Positions 28,620 through 37,256 of a stretch of DNA of 64,000 nucleotides are shown piece after piece. The DNA comes from Aurantiacibacter marinus. GTDB lineage: Bacteria > Pseudomonadota > Alphaproteobacteria > Sphingomonadales > Sphingomonadaceae. The stretch lies in assembly GCF_001021555.1 (NCBI RefSeq), contig NZ_LDCP01000002.1, positions 372,001-436,000 on the forward strand. Direction: 5' to 3'. The position numbers were made by a program, and so were the translations under genes. The number at the start of each line of letters is the position of its first letter. Within the stretch, counting starts at the first letter, position 1. The notes below the pieces were generated by a model. The model ran no database searches and was not told the origin of the DNA. It was given only the letters and a program-made list of their open reading frames with translations.

Positions 28620-30313
28620 TCGCCGGGAATCCGCGAGACTGCTTCATGCAGGCGCAAACTGCCGCTCAGGCGGGTAACACTGCCGAGGCATTGGCTATCC
28701 TTGAGCGGGGCATAGCGCAATTTCCACGCGAAGCGGCTCTACCGCATGCCGCTGGCAAGATATTGCTCGAAAAAGGTGATCCCTCTGCCGCTGCAGACTG
28801 GTTTGGGAAAGCCTACAAACTGGCTCCCGCCGCAAACAATTTCGCCATTGATCAGGCAATCGCCCTGGGTACCGCGGGCCGCCATGATGAGGCGCTGGCC
28901 GTATTGAATACCGTTGAAAAAACCTGCAAAAACAGTGCGGTGTATTGCTCGACCAGGGCATTCTCCGAACGCGCTACCAACAATCTTTCCGCCGCTGCGC
29001 AATGGTACGACCGGGCAACTGCGATCGAACCGCAGCGCCTGCGCGCAATGCAGGGACGCGCCACGGTTGCCCTGGAGCGGGGAGAAAACGATGCAGTCGA
29101 GCAGATGGACCGCGCGCTGCGGCTTAACCAGGGCGATCCGTTCATGTGGTACAGCAAGGCGCAGGCACTTGATGTGGCCGGGCGGTCCGATGAAGCACGC
29201 AAAATCATGGACTCACTTCTCGAAAAGCTGCCGCAGTGGACCGATGCGCTGCGATTCGTTGCTCAATTGAGGCTAGCGGCTGGCGACAAGAACTTTGCGT
29301 CCCACTATGGCGATGCGGCAAAGCGCGTTCCGCAAGATGCCAACATTCCGATCGAATGGGCAGCGCAGCTTTCCGGCCTGGACCTTGCAGCGGAAGCCGC
29401 AGAGGTCATTACCAATGCACGGCGAAGATTCCCGGATCACCACCGACTTGCGCTGCTTGAGGCGATTTATGCCGGCGATGCAGGTGATCTGGACATGGCC
29501 AGACGCCTGTTTGCCGATAACAAGGATGATACGCAGGAACGCTGGGTACATGAAGGCAGGCACGCCATCCGGGCATCCGAACCGGACCGCGCAGAATATG
29601 CGTTGGAACGGGCACTGCAGCATAACCCGTTAAGCATCGCGGCATGGGCATTCCGCGGGATCGTTTGGCGCCTGACCGAAGACCCGCGTGCCGCGTGGCT
29701 GCACGAACAGGCCGGGCTGGTGCAGCGGATAGAATTGCATGACGCCGATTCGGTTTTGCCGCCAGCTATCAATCTGCTCGGCACGCTCCATGATGGCAGT
29801 CCCTTTCCCCTTGGCCAATCGCTCAGGGGAGGAACACAAACCCGCGGCCAGCTGTTCGACCGTGCCGAGCCGGAATTTCAGGCCTTGCGGGCGGCGATAT
29901 TATCGACCTTGCAAGAATATCGCGCGGGCCTTCCGTTGCGCGATGACGCCCATCCCCTGCTGCGCCACCGCGATACGGACTGGACTTTCGCGGGATCATG
30001 GTCAGTCCGGCTTGCGGGAGGCGGAGATTACCACACACCGCACATCCATCCGCAAGGGCTGCTGTCCTCTGCACTCTATGTCAACGTGCCACACAGGTCG
30101 AAAGATGATGATGAGCGAGCCGGCTGGCTCGAAGTTGGTCGTCCGCCGCCCGACCTCGGGCTTGATCTGGGGCCGCTGCACATTGTCGAACCCAAGGAGC
30201 AGCATCTAGCCCTGTTTCCCAGCACGCTGTTCCATGGAACCAGGCCTTTCTCGGAAGGGACGCGAATGACCGTTGCGTTCGACGTCGTGAACCGCAAGAA
30301 CCGGACTGCATGA
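28616..30313 (+). CDS. TPR protein with C-terminal 2OG-Fe(II) oxygenase-like domain
   Basis: Predicted 565-residue soluble protein. Residues about 10-365 form tandem TPR-like helix pairs, each with the A-L-A / A-E-A spacing (for example NTAEALAILERGIAQFP). The last 190 residues match the putative 2OG-Fe(II) oxygenase family (2OG-FeII_Oxy_5): SWSVRLAGGGDYHTPHIHPQ has the H-x-H/iron-binding cluster and LFPSTLFHGTRPF supplies the distal His, followed by an Arg in GTRMTV. TPR plus this domain often occurs near TonB receptors in sphingomonads. It is coupled by ATGA overlaps to both neighbours. The substrate is unknown; a peptide or protein bound by the TPRs is a reasonable guess. Confidence 0.85.
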   Translation: MIAGNPRDCFMQAQTAAQAGNTAEALAILERGIAQFPREAALPHAAGKILLEKGDPSAAADWFGKAYKLAPAANNFAIDQAIALGTAGRHDEALAVLNTVEKTCKNSAVYCSTRAFSERATNNLSAAAQWYDRATAIEPQRLRAMQGRATVALERGENDAVEQMDRALRLNQGDPFMWYSKAQALDVAGRSDEARKIMDSLLEKLPQWTDALRFVAQLRLAAGDKNFASHYGDAAKRVPQDANIPIEWAAQLSGLDLAAEAAEVITNARRRFPDHHRLALLEAIYAGDAGDLDMARRLFADNKDDTQERWVHEGRHAIRASEPDRAEYALERALQHNPLSIAAWAFRGIVWRLTEDPRAAWLHEQAGLVQRIELHDADSVLPPAINLLGTLHDGSPFPLGQSLRGGTQTRGQLFDRAEPEFQALRAAILSTLQEYRAGLPLRDDAHPLLRHRDTDWTFAGSWSVRLAGGGDYHTPHIHPQGLLSSALYVNVPHRSKDDDERAGWLEVGRPPPDLGLDLGPLHIVEPKEQHLALFPSTLFHGTRPFSEGTRMTVAFDVVNRKNRTA

Positions 30314-31254
30314 CCGATACCAATGTCCATGATGCCTGGAATGCTTTCTGGGAACACCAATCGCGCGGCCCAGCTGCTGCTTCAGGCCAGAAGCCGGGGC
30401 GCGGTACAGGCTGCTTGCCTGACGGCTGGCAAGGTATCGAGGACACGCGTGGTGCGCGCTGGAAGAAATTTGCCGCCACGCTGCCGCGAAACGCGAAACT
30501 GCTCGATCTTGCTTCGGGTGACGGCATTGTCATGACGCAGGTGATGGCGGCGCGGCGCGACATCAAGCCCGTCGGTATCGACCTTGCTACCGCCCTGCCC
30601 CCGGCCCCGCGCGGCGCGAAATTGCGCGGCGGGGTGAGCATGGAAAATCTGCCGTTCGGCGATAATCAATTCGCGGTCGTCACCAGCCAGTTCGGCTTCG
30701 AGTATGGCCGTATAGATCGCATTGCGGCTGAAATTGCGCGCGTTCTGCGCCCGGCGGGCCAGCTCGCATTGATGACGCACCGGATCGACGGACCGATAGT
30801 TGCGCACAATCGCAAGCGCCGCGAACAACTCCGATGGGCTTTGGAAGAACAGCAACTTCTTGGAATCGCGAAAAGAAGTCTTGCTCTGCGCGGGGCCGGC
30901 ATTGCCGCCATTCCAGTCCAGATCATCGAGGCACCCGAAAAGGGTGCGGCACTGCATGGGCCATCGTCGGCTGCATGGGAGATTGCCGAGGCGATCCGGC
31001 GCACACTCCATCTCGGTCGTCAGGACGCGGCACCCCGTGTTGCCAGCATTCTGGATGATATCGCCAATCAGGCCGAGAACGAGCTCGGCCGCATAGCCTC
31101 GCTAGAACTTGCCGCTGAAGCTGCCAGCGACCGTGAAACCGTCGTCGCCGTGCTGGCCGCTGCGGGGCTGGAACTTGAGCGGGAAGAACCGTTGCTCGAC
31201 GGCAGAGCGCCCATGCCCTTTGCCGACTTCAGGGTCTATAAACGCACCGCTTAG
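30310..31254 (+). CDS. SAM-dependent methyltransferase (class I)
   Basis: Predicted 314-residue methyltransferase. SAM motif I is LLDLASGDGIVMTQV (about residues 63-77); the acidic motif II is PVGIDLAT (about 88-95); the post-motif segment VVTSQFGFEYG and RVLRPAGQLALMTHR are typical of Methyltransf_11 enzymes. The second half (about 165-314) is helical with no motif I know. It is the third gene of an operon with two 2OG-Fe(II) oxygenases, linked by ATGA, and is followed by a strong terminator. What it methylates is not evident. Confidence 0.87.
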   Translation: MTDTNVHDAWNAFWEHQSRGPAAASGQKPGRGTGCLPDGWQGIEDTRGARWKKFAATLPRNAKLLDLASGDGIVMTQVMAARRDIKPVGIDLATALPPAPRGAKLRGGVSMENLPFGDNQFAVVTSQFGFEYGRIDRIAAEIARVLRPAGQLALMTHRIDGPIVAHNRKRREQLRWALEEQQLLGIAKRSLALRGAGIAAIPVQIIEAPEKGAALHGPSSAAWEIAEAIRRTLHLGRQDAAPRVASILDDIANQAENELGRIASLELAAEAASDRETVVAVLAAAGLELEREEPLLDGRAPMPFADFRVYKRTA

Positions 31255-31350
31255 GCGGCCATTCCCAATACAGTCCAATCGCTTGCGCTCGCGGATTTCG
31301 CGTGGGTGCTGCGCGCATGCCGTGCGAATCCGGCGCGGATTTATTTTCAC

Positions 31351-31392
31351 AAAAAAGGGCGGGAGACCCGAAAGTCTCCCGCCCGTTTTTTG
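31351..31392. terminator. Bidirectional intrinsic terminator
   Basis: An 11-bp perfect GC-rich stem (GGGCGGGAGAC with GTCTCCCGCCC) is flanked by A6 on one side and T6 on the other. It lies between the convergent methyltransferase and TonB-receptor genes and fits Rho-independent termination in both directions. Confidence 0.92.
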
Positions 31393-31419
31393 TTGAGCTT
31401 TCGCTCGGGCTGATGCCGC

Positions 31420-34400
31420 TTAGAAGCGAACCAGAACCGATGCGAAGAAGTCGCGACCAAGCACGTCGTAAGTCGACGGATAGGTGTTGGCCTGCTCCTG
31501 GTTGTCACCGAGCAACAGCGAGTTCGGACGACCCTGAACAACGCCATTGGCGTCGAACGTAGGCGTATCGGGCAGTGTGTCGAACAAGTTGTTCACACCA
31601 ACCGAGAACGTCAGAGCTTCGTTGAAGTCGTACGAAAGCGTCAGATCGATGAGATCATATGCCTTGATACGCTCGATACCGTTGAACGCGGTGTAGTCCG
31701 TGTTGTCATCATCATCGTCCACGGCCGACAGGTGGCGCCAGCGTGTCGATACAGTCATCGGACCATCAACCCAGCTCAAGCGGTTCGTCCATTTGAACGA
31801 AGGCGTTGGGTTGTTACAGGTCGTACCAAAGCGTCCGGCACACTCGATCACGGTATCGAAACCGGCAACCGGGAAGGTGTCGTTGGTTTCGGTCCATGTA
31901 CCCAGGAACGCGAAGCTAAGGTCCGAAGCACCGTTCGAAGTGAACAACGAGAACGGAACGTCCGTGCTGTAGTTCAACTGAAGATCGATGCCGGAAACCT
32001 GCAAGGCGGCCACGTTGGACGAAATGATCAGCGGCGGGTTAGCCGTGGTGATCGCGCCGTTTACGCGTGAACCATTGATTGCCTGACAGTAGATGCTCGA
32101 GAGGTCCTGCACCACATTGTAACACAGGTTCAGCGTGTTGTTCAGACCGCCACCGAAGTTCGCAATCGCGTTTTCGATTTCGATGTTGAAGTAGTCCACT
32201 GTCAACGACAGACCCGGAACCGAAGTCGGCTGAATTACAACGCCAACAGTCCAGGAGTCCGATGTTTCTTCGAACAAATTGCCGTTACCACCGAAGATCG
32301 CAGGAGTCTGAGCGTTTGGCTGCAGATCTGGATCGCCCGTGCTGCCAACCGGTACGCCGGTGCCTTCACAAAGCGCGATGATGGTAGCGTCATTGACATT
32401 GTTCGCATCAGCACACGGATCCGAAACAGTCGGGAAGCCGATTGCACGACCGCCAAACAGTTCACCCACGTTCGGAGCACGAACAGCGCGCTGATACTGC
32501 GCACGGAACTTGACGTCCGGGATCGGAGCGAATTCGATACCACCAGCATAGGTCCATACGCCGCCAATCGCTTCGAGCGAGTAGTCGGAGTAACGGCCTG
32601 CAAGATTGATATCGAGTGTCATGCCGGAATCGGTGTCGAGGATCGGAATGTCGAGCTCGCCGAAGAATTCCTTCACATCATACGAACCTTGCGTCGATTG
32701 ACCGGCGTTGAAGCCGATCACGTCGCCGCTGGAAAGGGCCGTATCAGGAACGAACTGCGACGAAACCTTCCGGTATTCTGCACCAAGCGCGAAACCGATC
32801 GGAGCAGCGTTGCCAATAGCGGCATCGCCGAAAGTACCCGACAGGAAGCCGGTGGCCACGGACAGTTCCGAAATGTCGCTGTTCTGCGCCAGGATCGAAA
32901 TCTGGTTGACCATCGTAGGTGTCAGGGTGTCCGCACCGAAGATGTTGATCGCCGGAGCACTTCCGTCAAGGCCAGCCTGGAAGGCGGACCTCGAGATGTT
33001 ACCAGCCTGGATCTGCGAGTTCCGCGTACGTGCATACATGTAGTAGGCATCGTAGTTGATGTAATCGGTGATATCACCGCGGATACCGCCAACCACACGG
33101 AACGCATTACGCTCGTCAAGGCTGTTACGGGCACCGGTTTCGGTAACACGACGCTGTACGAAGAAGTTCACAACGCCCGGATCATCGGTAACCGGTGTGA
33201 ACTGCACACCTGGTGTATCGGGATCCTGGTCAGCCATGGCCGCATTGAATGCAGCGTTCGCAACAGTTTCGTTGGCATCAATCGACTGCAACTGGGCAAA
33301 ATCGCCAGCAATCAGGAATGGCTGCACAGCTGCGAGGTTTACGTTGAAGTTGCCTGTCACAGGAGTGGAGGCAAGCTCACCGGCAACACGGTTGTTCACG
33401 AAAGAAACTTCCGTGTACACTTCGTGTCCGTCGGCAATTTCATACTCGGCCATACCGCCAAGCAGGTAACGTTCCTGCGGAACCTGCAGGTAGTTTACCG
33501 GAGCATAGTTGTATGCATCGCCTGCACGGCGACGGAAGTCACCGGCAACGTCATCGAAGACAACGCCTGTGCCGAAGCCGACAGCGCCAGCATTACCGAA
33601 TTCAGTGCCAGCAGGCAAAGTTGCCGTGCCCGATGCACCGCCGAGATAGCGAAGCACGCCGCTTGGCAATGTGGACGAACCACCCTGCTGAAGCGGAGGA
33701 CCGAAGTTGGCAGGCAATTCGCTCAAAGCGAATTCGGAGAAGCCGCGCTCACCCTGGAAGAGCGATTCGCGGTTGAAATATTCAGCGTAAACAGTCGCAC
33801 GACCGCGGCCATCGCCGAACTCGGTGCCGATTGCGCCGTGGACCTGATAACGGTCAGCGTCCCACTCGTCGGTGATCGAATACTGACCACCAAGCTCTAC
33901 GCCATCAACGTGACGCAGGTTGAAGTTGACGACGCCTGCAAGAGCATCGGAACCGTAAACGGCCGAAGCACCACCGGTCACAACATCAACGGTTTCCAGC
34001 AGGAACTGCGGGATGGTGTTGAGATCGACCTGCTGGGCGGTATCATAGAACATCCAGCGACGGCCGTTGACCAGAACCATGGTGCGAGCAGCGCCGAGGC
34101 CGCGCAAATCCACAGTAGCCGTGCCGTTGCCGGGGTTGTTGGAGTTCGAAGTGAAGCCAGGAACAACCTGCGGAAGCGTGTTGATCACGTTTTCGATGTT
34201 GACCGTACCCGAGAGCGAGAACTCTTCGGAATCGACAACTGCGACAGGCGCAGCGGTATCGACATTCTGACGCGCGATGCGCGAACCGGTGACGACGATA
34301 CGCTCACCTTCTGTCACGGCAGGATCTGCCATGGGGTCGTCTTGCGCCATTGCCGGCGTTGCAACCAGTGATGCAAAGATCACTGAGCTCGCGAGCAACG

Positions 34401-34425
34401 AAGCCTTTGTCTTGCGATTAAACAT
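31420..34425 (-). CDS. TonB-dependent outer-membrane receptor
   Basis: Predicted 1001-residue outer-membrane transporter. A signal peptide ends at ATPAMAQ. A TonB-box-like segment is followed by the plug domain (about residues 45-165), with IVVTGSRI and ENVINTLPQVVPGFTSNSNN followed by GLGAARTMVLVNGRRW. The rest forms the 22-strand barrel, rich in Asp, Asn and aromatics, ending in the barrel-closing FFASVLVRF. The sequence is of the large sphingomonad/xanthomonad type often used for carbohydrates, peptides or other large molecules rather than iron chelates. No regulator gene adjoins it. Ligand is unknown; the neighbouring oxygenase operon may be related. Confidence 0.96.
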   Translation of the reverse strand: MFNRKTKASLLASSVIFASLVATPAMAQDDPMADPAVTEGERIVVTGSRIARQNVDTAAPVAVVDSEEFSLSGTVNIENVINTLPQVVPGFTSNSNNPGNGTATVDLRGLGAARTMVLVNGRRWMFYDTAQQVDLNTIPQFLLETVDVVTGGASAVYGSDALAGVVNFNLRHVDGVELGGQYSITDEWDADRYQVHGAIGTEFGDGRGRATVYAEYFNRESLFQGERGFSEFALSELPANFGPPLQQGGSSTLPSGVLRYLGGASGTATLPAGTEFGNAGAVGFGTGVVFDDVAGDFRRRAGDAYNYAPVNYLQVPQERYLLGGMAEYEIADGHEVYTEVSFVNNRVAGELASTPVTGNFNVNLAAVQPFLIAGDFAQLQSIDANETVANAAFNAAMADQDPDTPGVQFTPVTDDPGVVNFFVQRRVTETGARNSLDERNAFRVVGGIRGDITDYINYDAYYMYARTRNSQIQAGNISRSAFQAGLDGSAPAINIFGADTLTPTMVNQISILAQNSDISELSVATGFLSGTFGDAAIGNAAPIGFALGAEYRKVSSQFVPDTALSSGDVIGFNAGQSTQGSYDVKEFFGELDIPILDTDSGMTLDINLAGRYSDYSLEAIGGVWTYAGGIEFAPIPDVKFRAQYQRAVRAPNVGELFGGRAIGFPTVSDPCADANNVNDATIIALCEGTGVPVGSTGDPDLQPNAQTPAIFGGNGNLFEETSDSWTVGVVIQPTSVPGLSLTVDYFNIEIENAIANFGGGLNNTLNLCYNVVQDLSSIYCQAINGSRVNGAITTANPPLIISSNVAALQVSGIDLQLNYSTDVPFSLFTSNGASDLSFAFLGTWTETNDTFPVAGFDTVIECAGRFGTTCNNPTPSFKWTNRLSWVDGPMTVSTRWRHLSAVDDDDDNTDYTAFNGIERIKAYDLIDLTLSYDFNEALTFSVGVNNLFDTLPDTPTFDANGVVQGRPNSLLLGDNQEQANTYPSTYDVLGRDFFASVLVRF

Positions 34426-34932
34426 TCAAATACTCCTGGTAAGGGGGAGAAACTGCTGAAAAGAAGCACCGGGCCTGCGGAATTATGTCCGTCATGGTGA
34501 TCCGGTAAACGATACCTCTTCTCTGACTGCGCTCCAAAACACGAACCTTGGGCCAGATACAACGCCTGTGTGGTCTGGTTTCACAGGAGACAAGATCGTG
34601 TGACATTTTTGAAACAATGCCCCGAAGCGCCTTTTTGGCGGGCAGCAGCGCTGTCCAATCCAGAGCATATTATTGTTAGTCCAGATACTTAAGAGCAGTT
34701 TTTGCACATCCGTCGGCACTGAATTCCGCGCTCAAAATCGGTCCGGGGCTGTCTGGCTGGCCCTTTTTGCAACAGCAGTCTGCATGTTGGAGCGCCGACG
34801 TTGCCAAGCCAAAATTGTGTCCGAAACAGGTCTTTTGGGGCCAGCAAGCACCCACAAGCGCGGCGTACACCTGATATTTACCCTGCTTGCCTATCCCGCA
34901 GTAACCATGATCTGGGATGCAGGAAAACGCAC
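34426..34932. other. Upstream region shared by TonB receptor and Flp pilin
   Basis: This 507-base gap lies upstream of two divergent genes. On the minus strand a purine-rich CAGGAG precedes the receptor ATG; on the plus strand CAGGA precedes the pilin ATG. I saw no convincing coding frame, RNA gene, or clear operator palindrome. It is likely to hold two promoters and a long receptor leader. Confidence 0.4.
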
Positions 34933-35121
34933 ATGTCTGTTCGCCATTTTCGCCGCCTGATCGCTGATCAGACCGGTACAGCAGCCGTTGAGTACGGCAT
35001 AATCGCGATGCTGATCGCGGTTGCGTTGGCGGGCACCATGCTGTCGCTCGGCAATGAGGTCGACACGCAGTATGATACGATCGCGACCGAATATGCGGAC
35101 GCCAACAGCCCGCCCGGCTGA
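34933..35121 (+). CDS. Flp/Fap-type IVb pilin
   Basis: Predicted 62-residue pilin precursor. The segment DQTGTAAVEYGIIAMLIAVA has the conserved Glu-Tyr and the hydrophobic helix of Flp pilins; prepilin peptidase would cut after the Gly in DQTG. The ATG at 34933 with CAGGA upstream is preferred to the longer open frame from 34801. No tadZABCDEFG or cpaABC genes are in the window, so its assembly machinery must be elsewhere. Confidence 0.85.
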   Translation: MSVRHFRRLIADQTGTAAVEYGIIAMLIAVALAGTMLSLGNEVDTQYDTIATEYADANSPPG

Positions 35122-35205
35122 CACCCAGCCTCCGCGAACAGCTTTCCTACAGCAACCGCACACCGGCACCGCGCAAGGCCCCCCAGCCCGCCGGAGCCAT
35201 CCCTC

Positions 35206-36045
35206 GTGCCCAAAGCCAATCCCAAAGCCGCCACCCTCCCTGCCTTTACGCCGGTCCCGCGCAAATGCGCGCGCCATGACGGGTGGACGCCCGAACGCCA
35301 GCAATTGTTCATGGAGGCGCTGGCCGATTACGGTTCTGTGCGGGCGGCGGCGAACAGCGTGGGGATGACGCCGGAGGGCGCGTATCTCCTGCGCCGCCAT
35401 CCAGAGGCGCACAGCTTCCGCAAGGCGTGGAAGGCCGCGCTCAGCCTTGGCGTGCAGCGGATCGAGGATGTGGCGATGGACCGCGCGCTGAACGGCGTGC
35501 AGGTGCCGGTGTACGCCTATGGCAAGATCATCGGCAGCCGCACCGTATATAATGACCGGCTGCTGATGTTCATGCTGCGCAACCGCGCGCCGAAGCGCTT
35601 TGCCTCTGACGGGGCGAAGGGCATGAACGCGCTCGACCGCCACCGCCTGGCGCAGATGAAAAAGGAATGGCGCAAGGAATGGGAGCGGGACGCCCTCGCC
35701 GCTACCAAGACCAAGCGCGGCTCCACCCTGGAATCGCTCACCACCAAGCTGGACCTGATGCGCAGCCGCGAGGAAGCGATGATGAGCCCCGAAACGCTCG
35801 CCCTGCGCGATGCCTTCGAGGAAAGCCGGAACCGCGACAGGGAAAGCGGCTACGCGTGGAAGAGCGAAGAGGACGCCGCGCGCAAAACCCGCTCCCCCGC
35901 CGAAGACGCCGAATGGGAAGAGCCGGACGATGAGCGGGACTTCGACCCCATCAAGGAATTGAACAAACGCCTCTCCGCCGAACGGCGGGTGGAGAAGGAT
36001 GACGGCTGGGAACTGATCGACCCGGATGCGGACGAAAGCGCATGA
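35206..36045 (+). CDS. Conserved hypothetical with N-terminal helix-turn-helix
   Basis: Predicted 279-residue protein starting at GTG 35206. Residues about 28-60 (QQLFMEALADYGSVRAAANS and the following GMTPEGAYLLRRHPEAHSFR) resemble the homeodomain-like HTH of phage terminase small subunits and of a family of sphingomonad proteins. The next part, up to about 135, is helical and basic; the last 140 residues are highly charged with mixed Arg/Lys and Glu/Asp and probably disordered. A DNA-binding role is inference. No terminase large subunit or other phage gene is present, so I do not call a prophage. The next small gene overlaps its stop codon by ATGA. Confidence 0.7.
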   Translation: MPKANPKAATLPAFTPVPRKCARHDGWTPERQQLFMEALADYGSVRAAANSVGMTPEGAYLLRRHPEAHSFRKAWKAALSLGVQRIEDVAMDRALNGVQVPVYAYGKIIGSRTVYNDRLLMFMLRNRAPKRFASDGAKGMNALDRHRLAQMKKEWRKEWERDALAATKTKRGSTLESLTTKLDLMRSREEAMMSPETLALRDAFEESRNRDRESGYAWKSEEDAARKTRSPAEDAEWEEPDDERDFDPIKELNKRLSAERRVEKDDGWELIDPDADESA

Positions 36046-36329
36046 CTAAAACAAATGACAACGAACCGTCTGCCGCAGGCGGACGGCAAGGCCGACTGGC
36101 CGCCCGCAGCCGCCCCGAAGCGAAGCGGAGGGATTCAGACGAGGATAGCCTGAGCGAGCGGATGCGAGCGCCGGCGCCTGAGGCTAAACAAACAAAAACG
36201 CGACCGGGACAAATCCGCGTGCATCGCGGGTTTTTGCAGGCGGAGAGCTTGCAGGCGCTTTGGCCGGATGACGTGGTGCGGGTTCGGGAGGCTGGCGAAC
36301 CGCGCCCAGCCAAGACGCCGCCTACCTGA
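36042..36329 (+). CDS. Small basic hypothetical protein
   Basis: Predicted 95-residue polar protein coupled by ATGA to the HTH-like gene. Residues 1-55 are low-complexity and charged; the end contains RVHRGFLQAESLQALWPDDV, which looks folded. No motif is recognised. The DNA underneath includes short purine-rich stretches similar to intergenic repeats, so it may not be expressed. Confidence 0.4.
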   Translation: MTKTNDNEPSAAGGRQGRLAARSRPEAKRRDSDEDSLSERMRAPAPEAKQTKTRPGQIRVHRGFLQAESLQALWPDDVVRVREAGEPRPAKTPPT

Positions 36330-36332
36330 TCT

Positions 36333-36350
36333 CCTACCGCTTGCGGGAGG
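36333..36350. repeat. Short hairpin after the small hypothetical gene
   Basis: CCTACCGC and GCGGGAGG form an 8-bp stem with one mismatch and a 2-base loop, directly after the stop codon. It lies in a 144-base gap (36330-36473) that otherwise shows no gene. It may be a REP-like intergenic unit; a single copy cannot establish that. Confidence 0.35.
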
Positions 36351-36473
36351 GGCAGCGAGACTTGCCGAACCGAAGGTGAGACTAGTCGCAGCGGGGTGGG
36401 CCTGACGGCCCAGCGCTAGCAAGCAGCCTGAAACCAGCCGATGGATATCCTTTACAACTTGCGGATCGCGCCA

Positions 36474-37256
36474 TCAAAGGAAATGGGCTCTTGCATCAGT
36501 AATTTCCTCATAGAACTTGTCATGCTTGTCGCAAGCTGACCTCAGTTTTTCGGCAACAGACAGCATTATTTCACTGTCATCGCCAGGAATCCAAATACGC
36601 GCGATGTCTTGCGGATAAATCTCAACCTGACCACTTGAGCCATTTATGTATCGGTAAAGCTGGTCCCTCCCTTCGTCCGACATCAGATATGACGCACTAT
36701 ACCAAGAAAGAGTTGGATCTTTGAAGCGTATAATAGATACGTGGCCGTCGACCACAGCTGGAAATGACTGACCATACACCGCGACCCGACCTATAGTTCC
36801 ATCACCGGTAGAATTTATCAATAAGTCGCCTTTCTGCACACTCGATCTGTCCTTTACCTTTGTAAAAAAAGCGCGACTGACCGAGCGAGCGAGGTCGAAA
36901 TCAATAAAGCCATTTCGGATGCAGTTGGATTTCAGGGCACACACGTTTGCCTTTCCATCATCATCTCCATGGCGGGTCCCGTCGCGTTGCAGCATTCCCT
37001 CAAAAGACAAGCTTTCAAGATCGCAGTCGTCATCAGCATACTCCGGCTGACGACCACGAGAGATACTTCTGACCAAAAGGGTTTCATCGCCTAATTGGAA
37101 GGCATTCTTCTTACCTGCTGCATTCAAAACTGCATCGACATATTGATCCTGATGAAACTCCGGCTCCAAAATATGATTGTGCTGTTCTAGTCCCGTTGCC
37201 GCCTGAGGCAGGTCGAGCTTGGTTGCTTCGAATGGTCTGACAACTAATTGCGCCAT
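36474..37256 (-). CDS. Half-size restriction-modification specificity subunit (HsdS-like)
   Basis: Predicted 260-residue DNA-recognition subunit. It has one target-recognition domain (about residues 45-220), shown by the typical strand SSVQKGDLLINSTGDGTIGR (about 151-170), a VVDGHVSIIRF segment, and YINGSSGQVEIYPQDIARIWIP (C-terminal edge of a TRD). A helical conserved region follows (LSVAEKLRSACDKHDKFYEE). Normal HsdS proteins carry two TRDs in about 400 residues, so this is half a subunit that probably dimerises. The start ATG overlaps the stop of the nuclease-methylase gene (TAATG). Base composition is clearly lower in GC than the surrounding genes. Confidence 0.82.
   Translation of the reverse strand: MAQLVVRPFEATKLDLPQAATGLEQHNHILEPEFHQDQYVDAVLNAAGKKNAFQLGDETLLVRSISRGRQPEYADDDCDLESLSFEGMLQRDGTRHGDDDGKANVCALKSNCIRNGFIDFDLARSVSRAFFTKVKDRSSVQKGDLLINSTGDGTIGRVAVYGQSFPAVVDGHVSIIRFKDPTLSWYSASYLMSDEGRDQLYRYINGSSGQVEIYPQDIARIWIPGDDSEIMLSVAEKLRSACDKHDKFYEEITDARAHFL

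Noticed and set aside
32689-34371. Long open frame of 560 codons antisense to the TonB receptor gene
   Set aside because: It is a reverse-strand shadow: composition is Arg/Val/Thr-rich with no domain, and the opposite frame encodes a complete receptor with signal peptide and barrel end.
35206-36329. Prophage or terminase remnant
   Set aside because: Only a weak HTH resemblance; no large terminase, portal, capsid, integrase or attachment repeats are visible.
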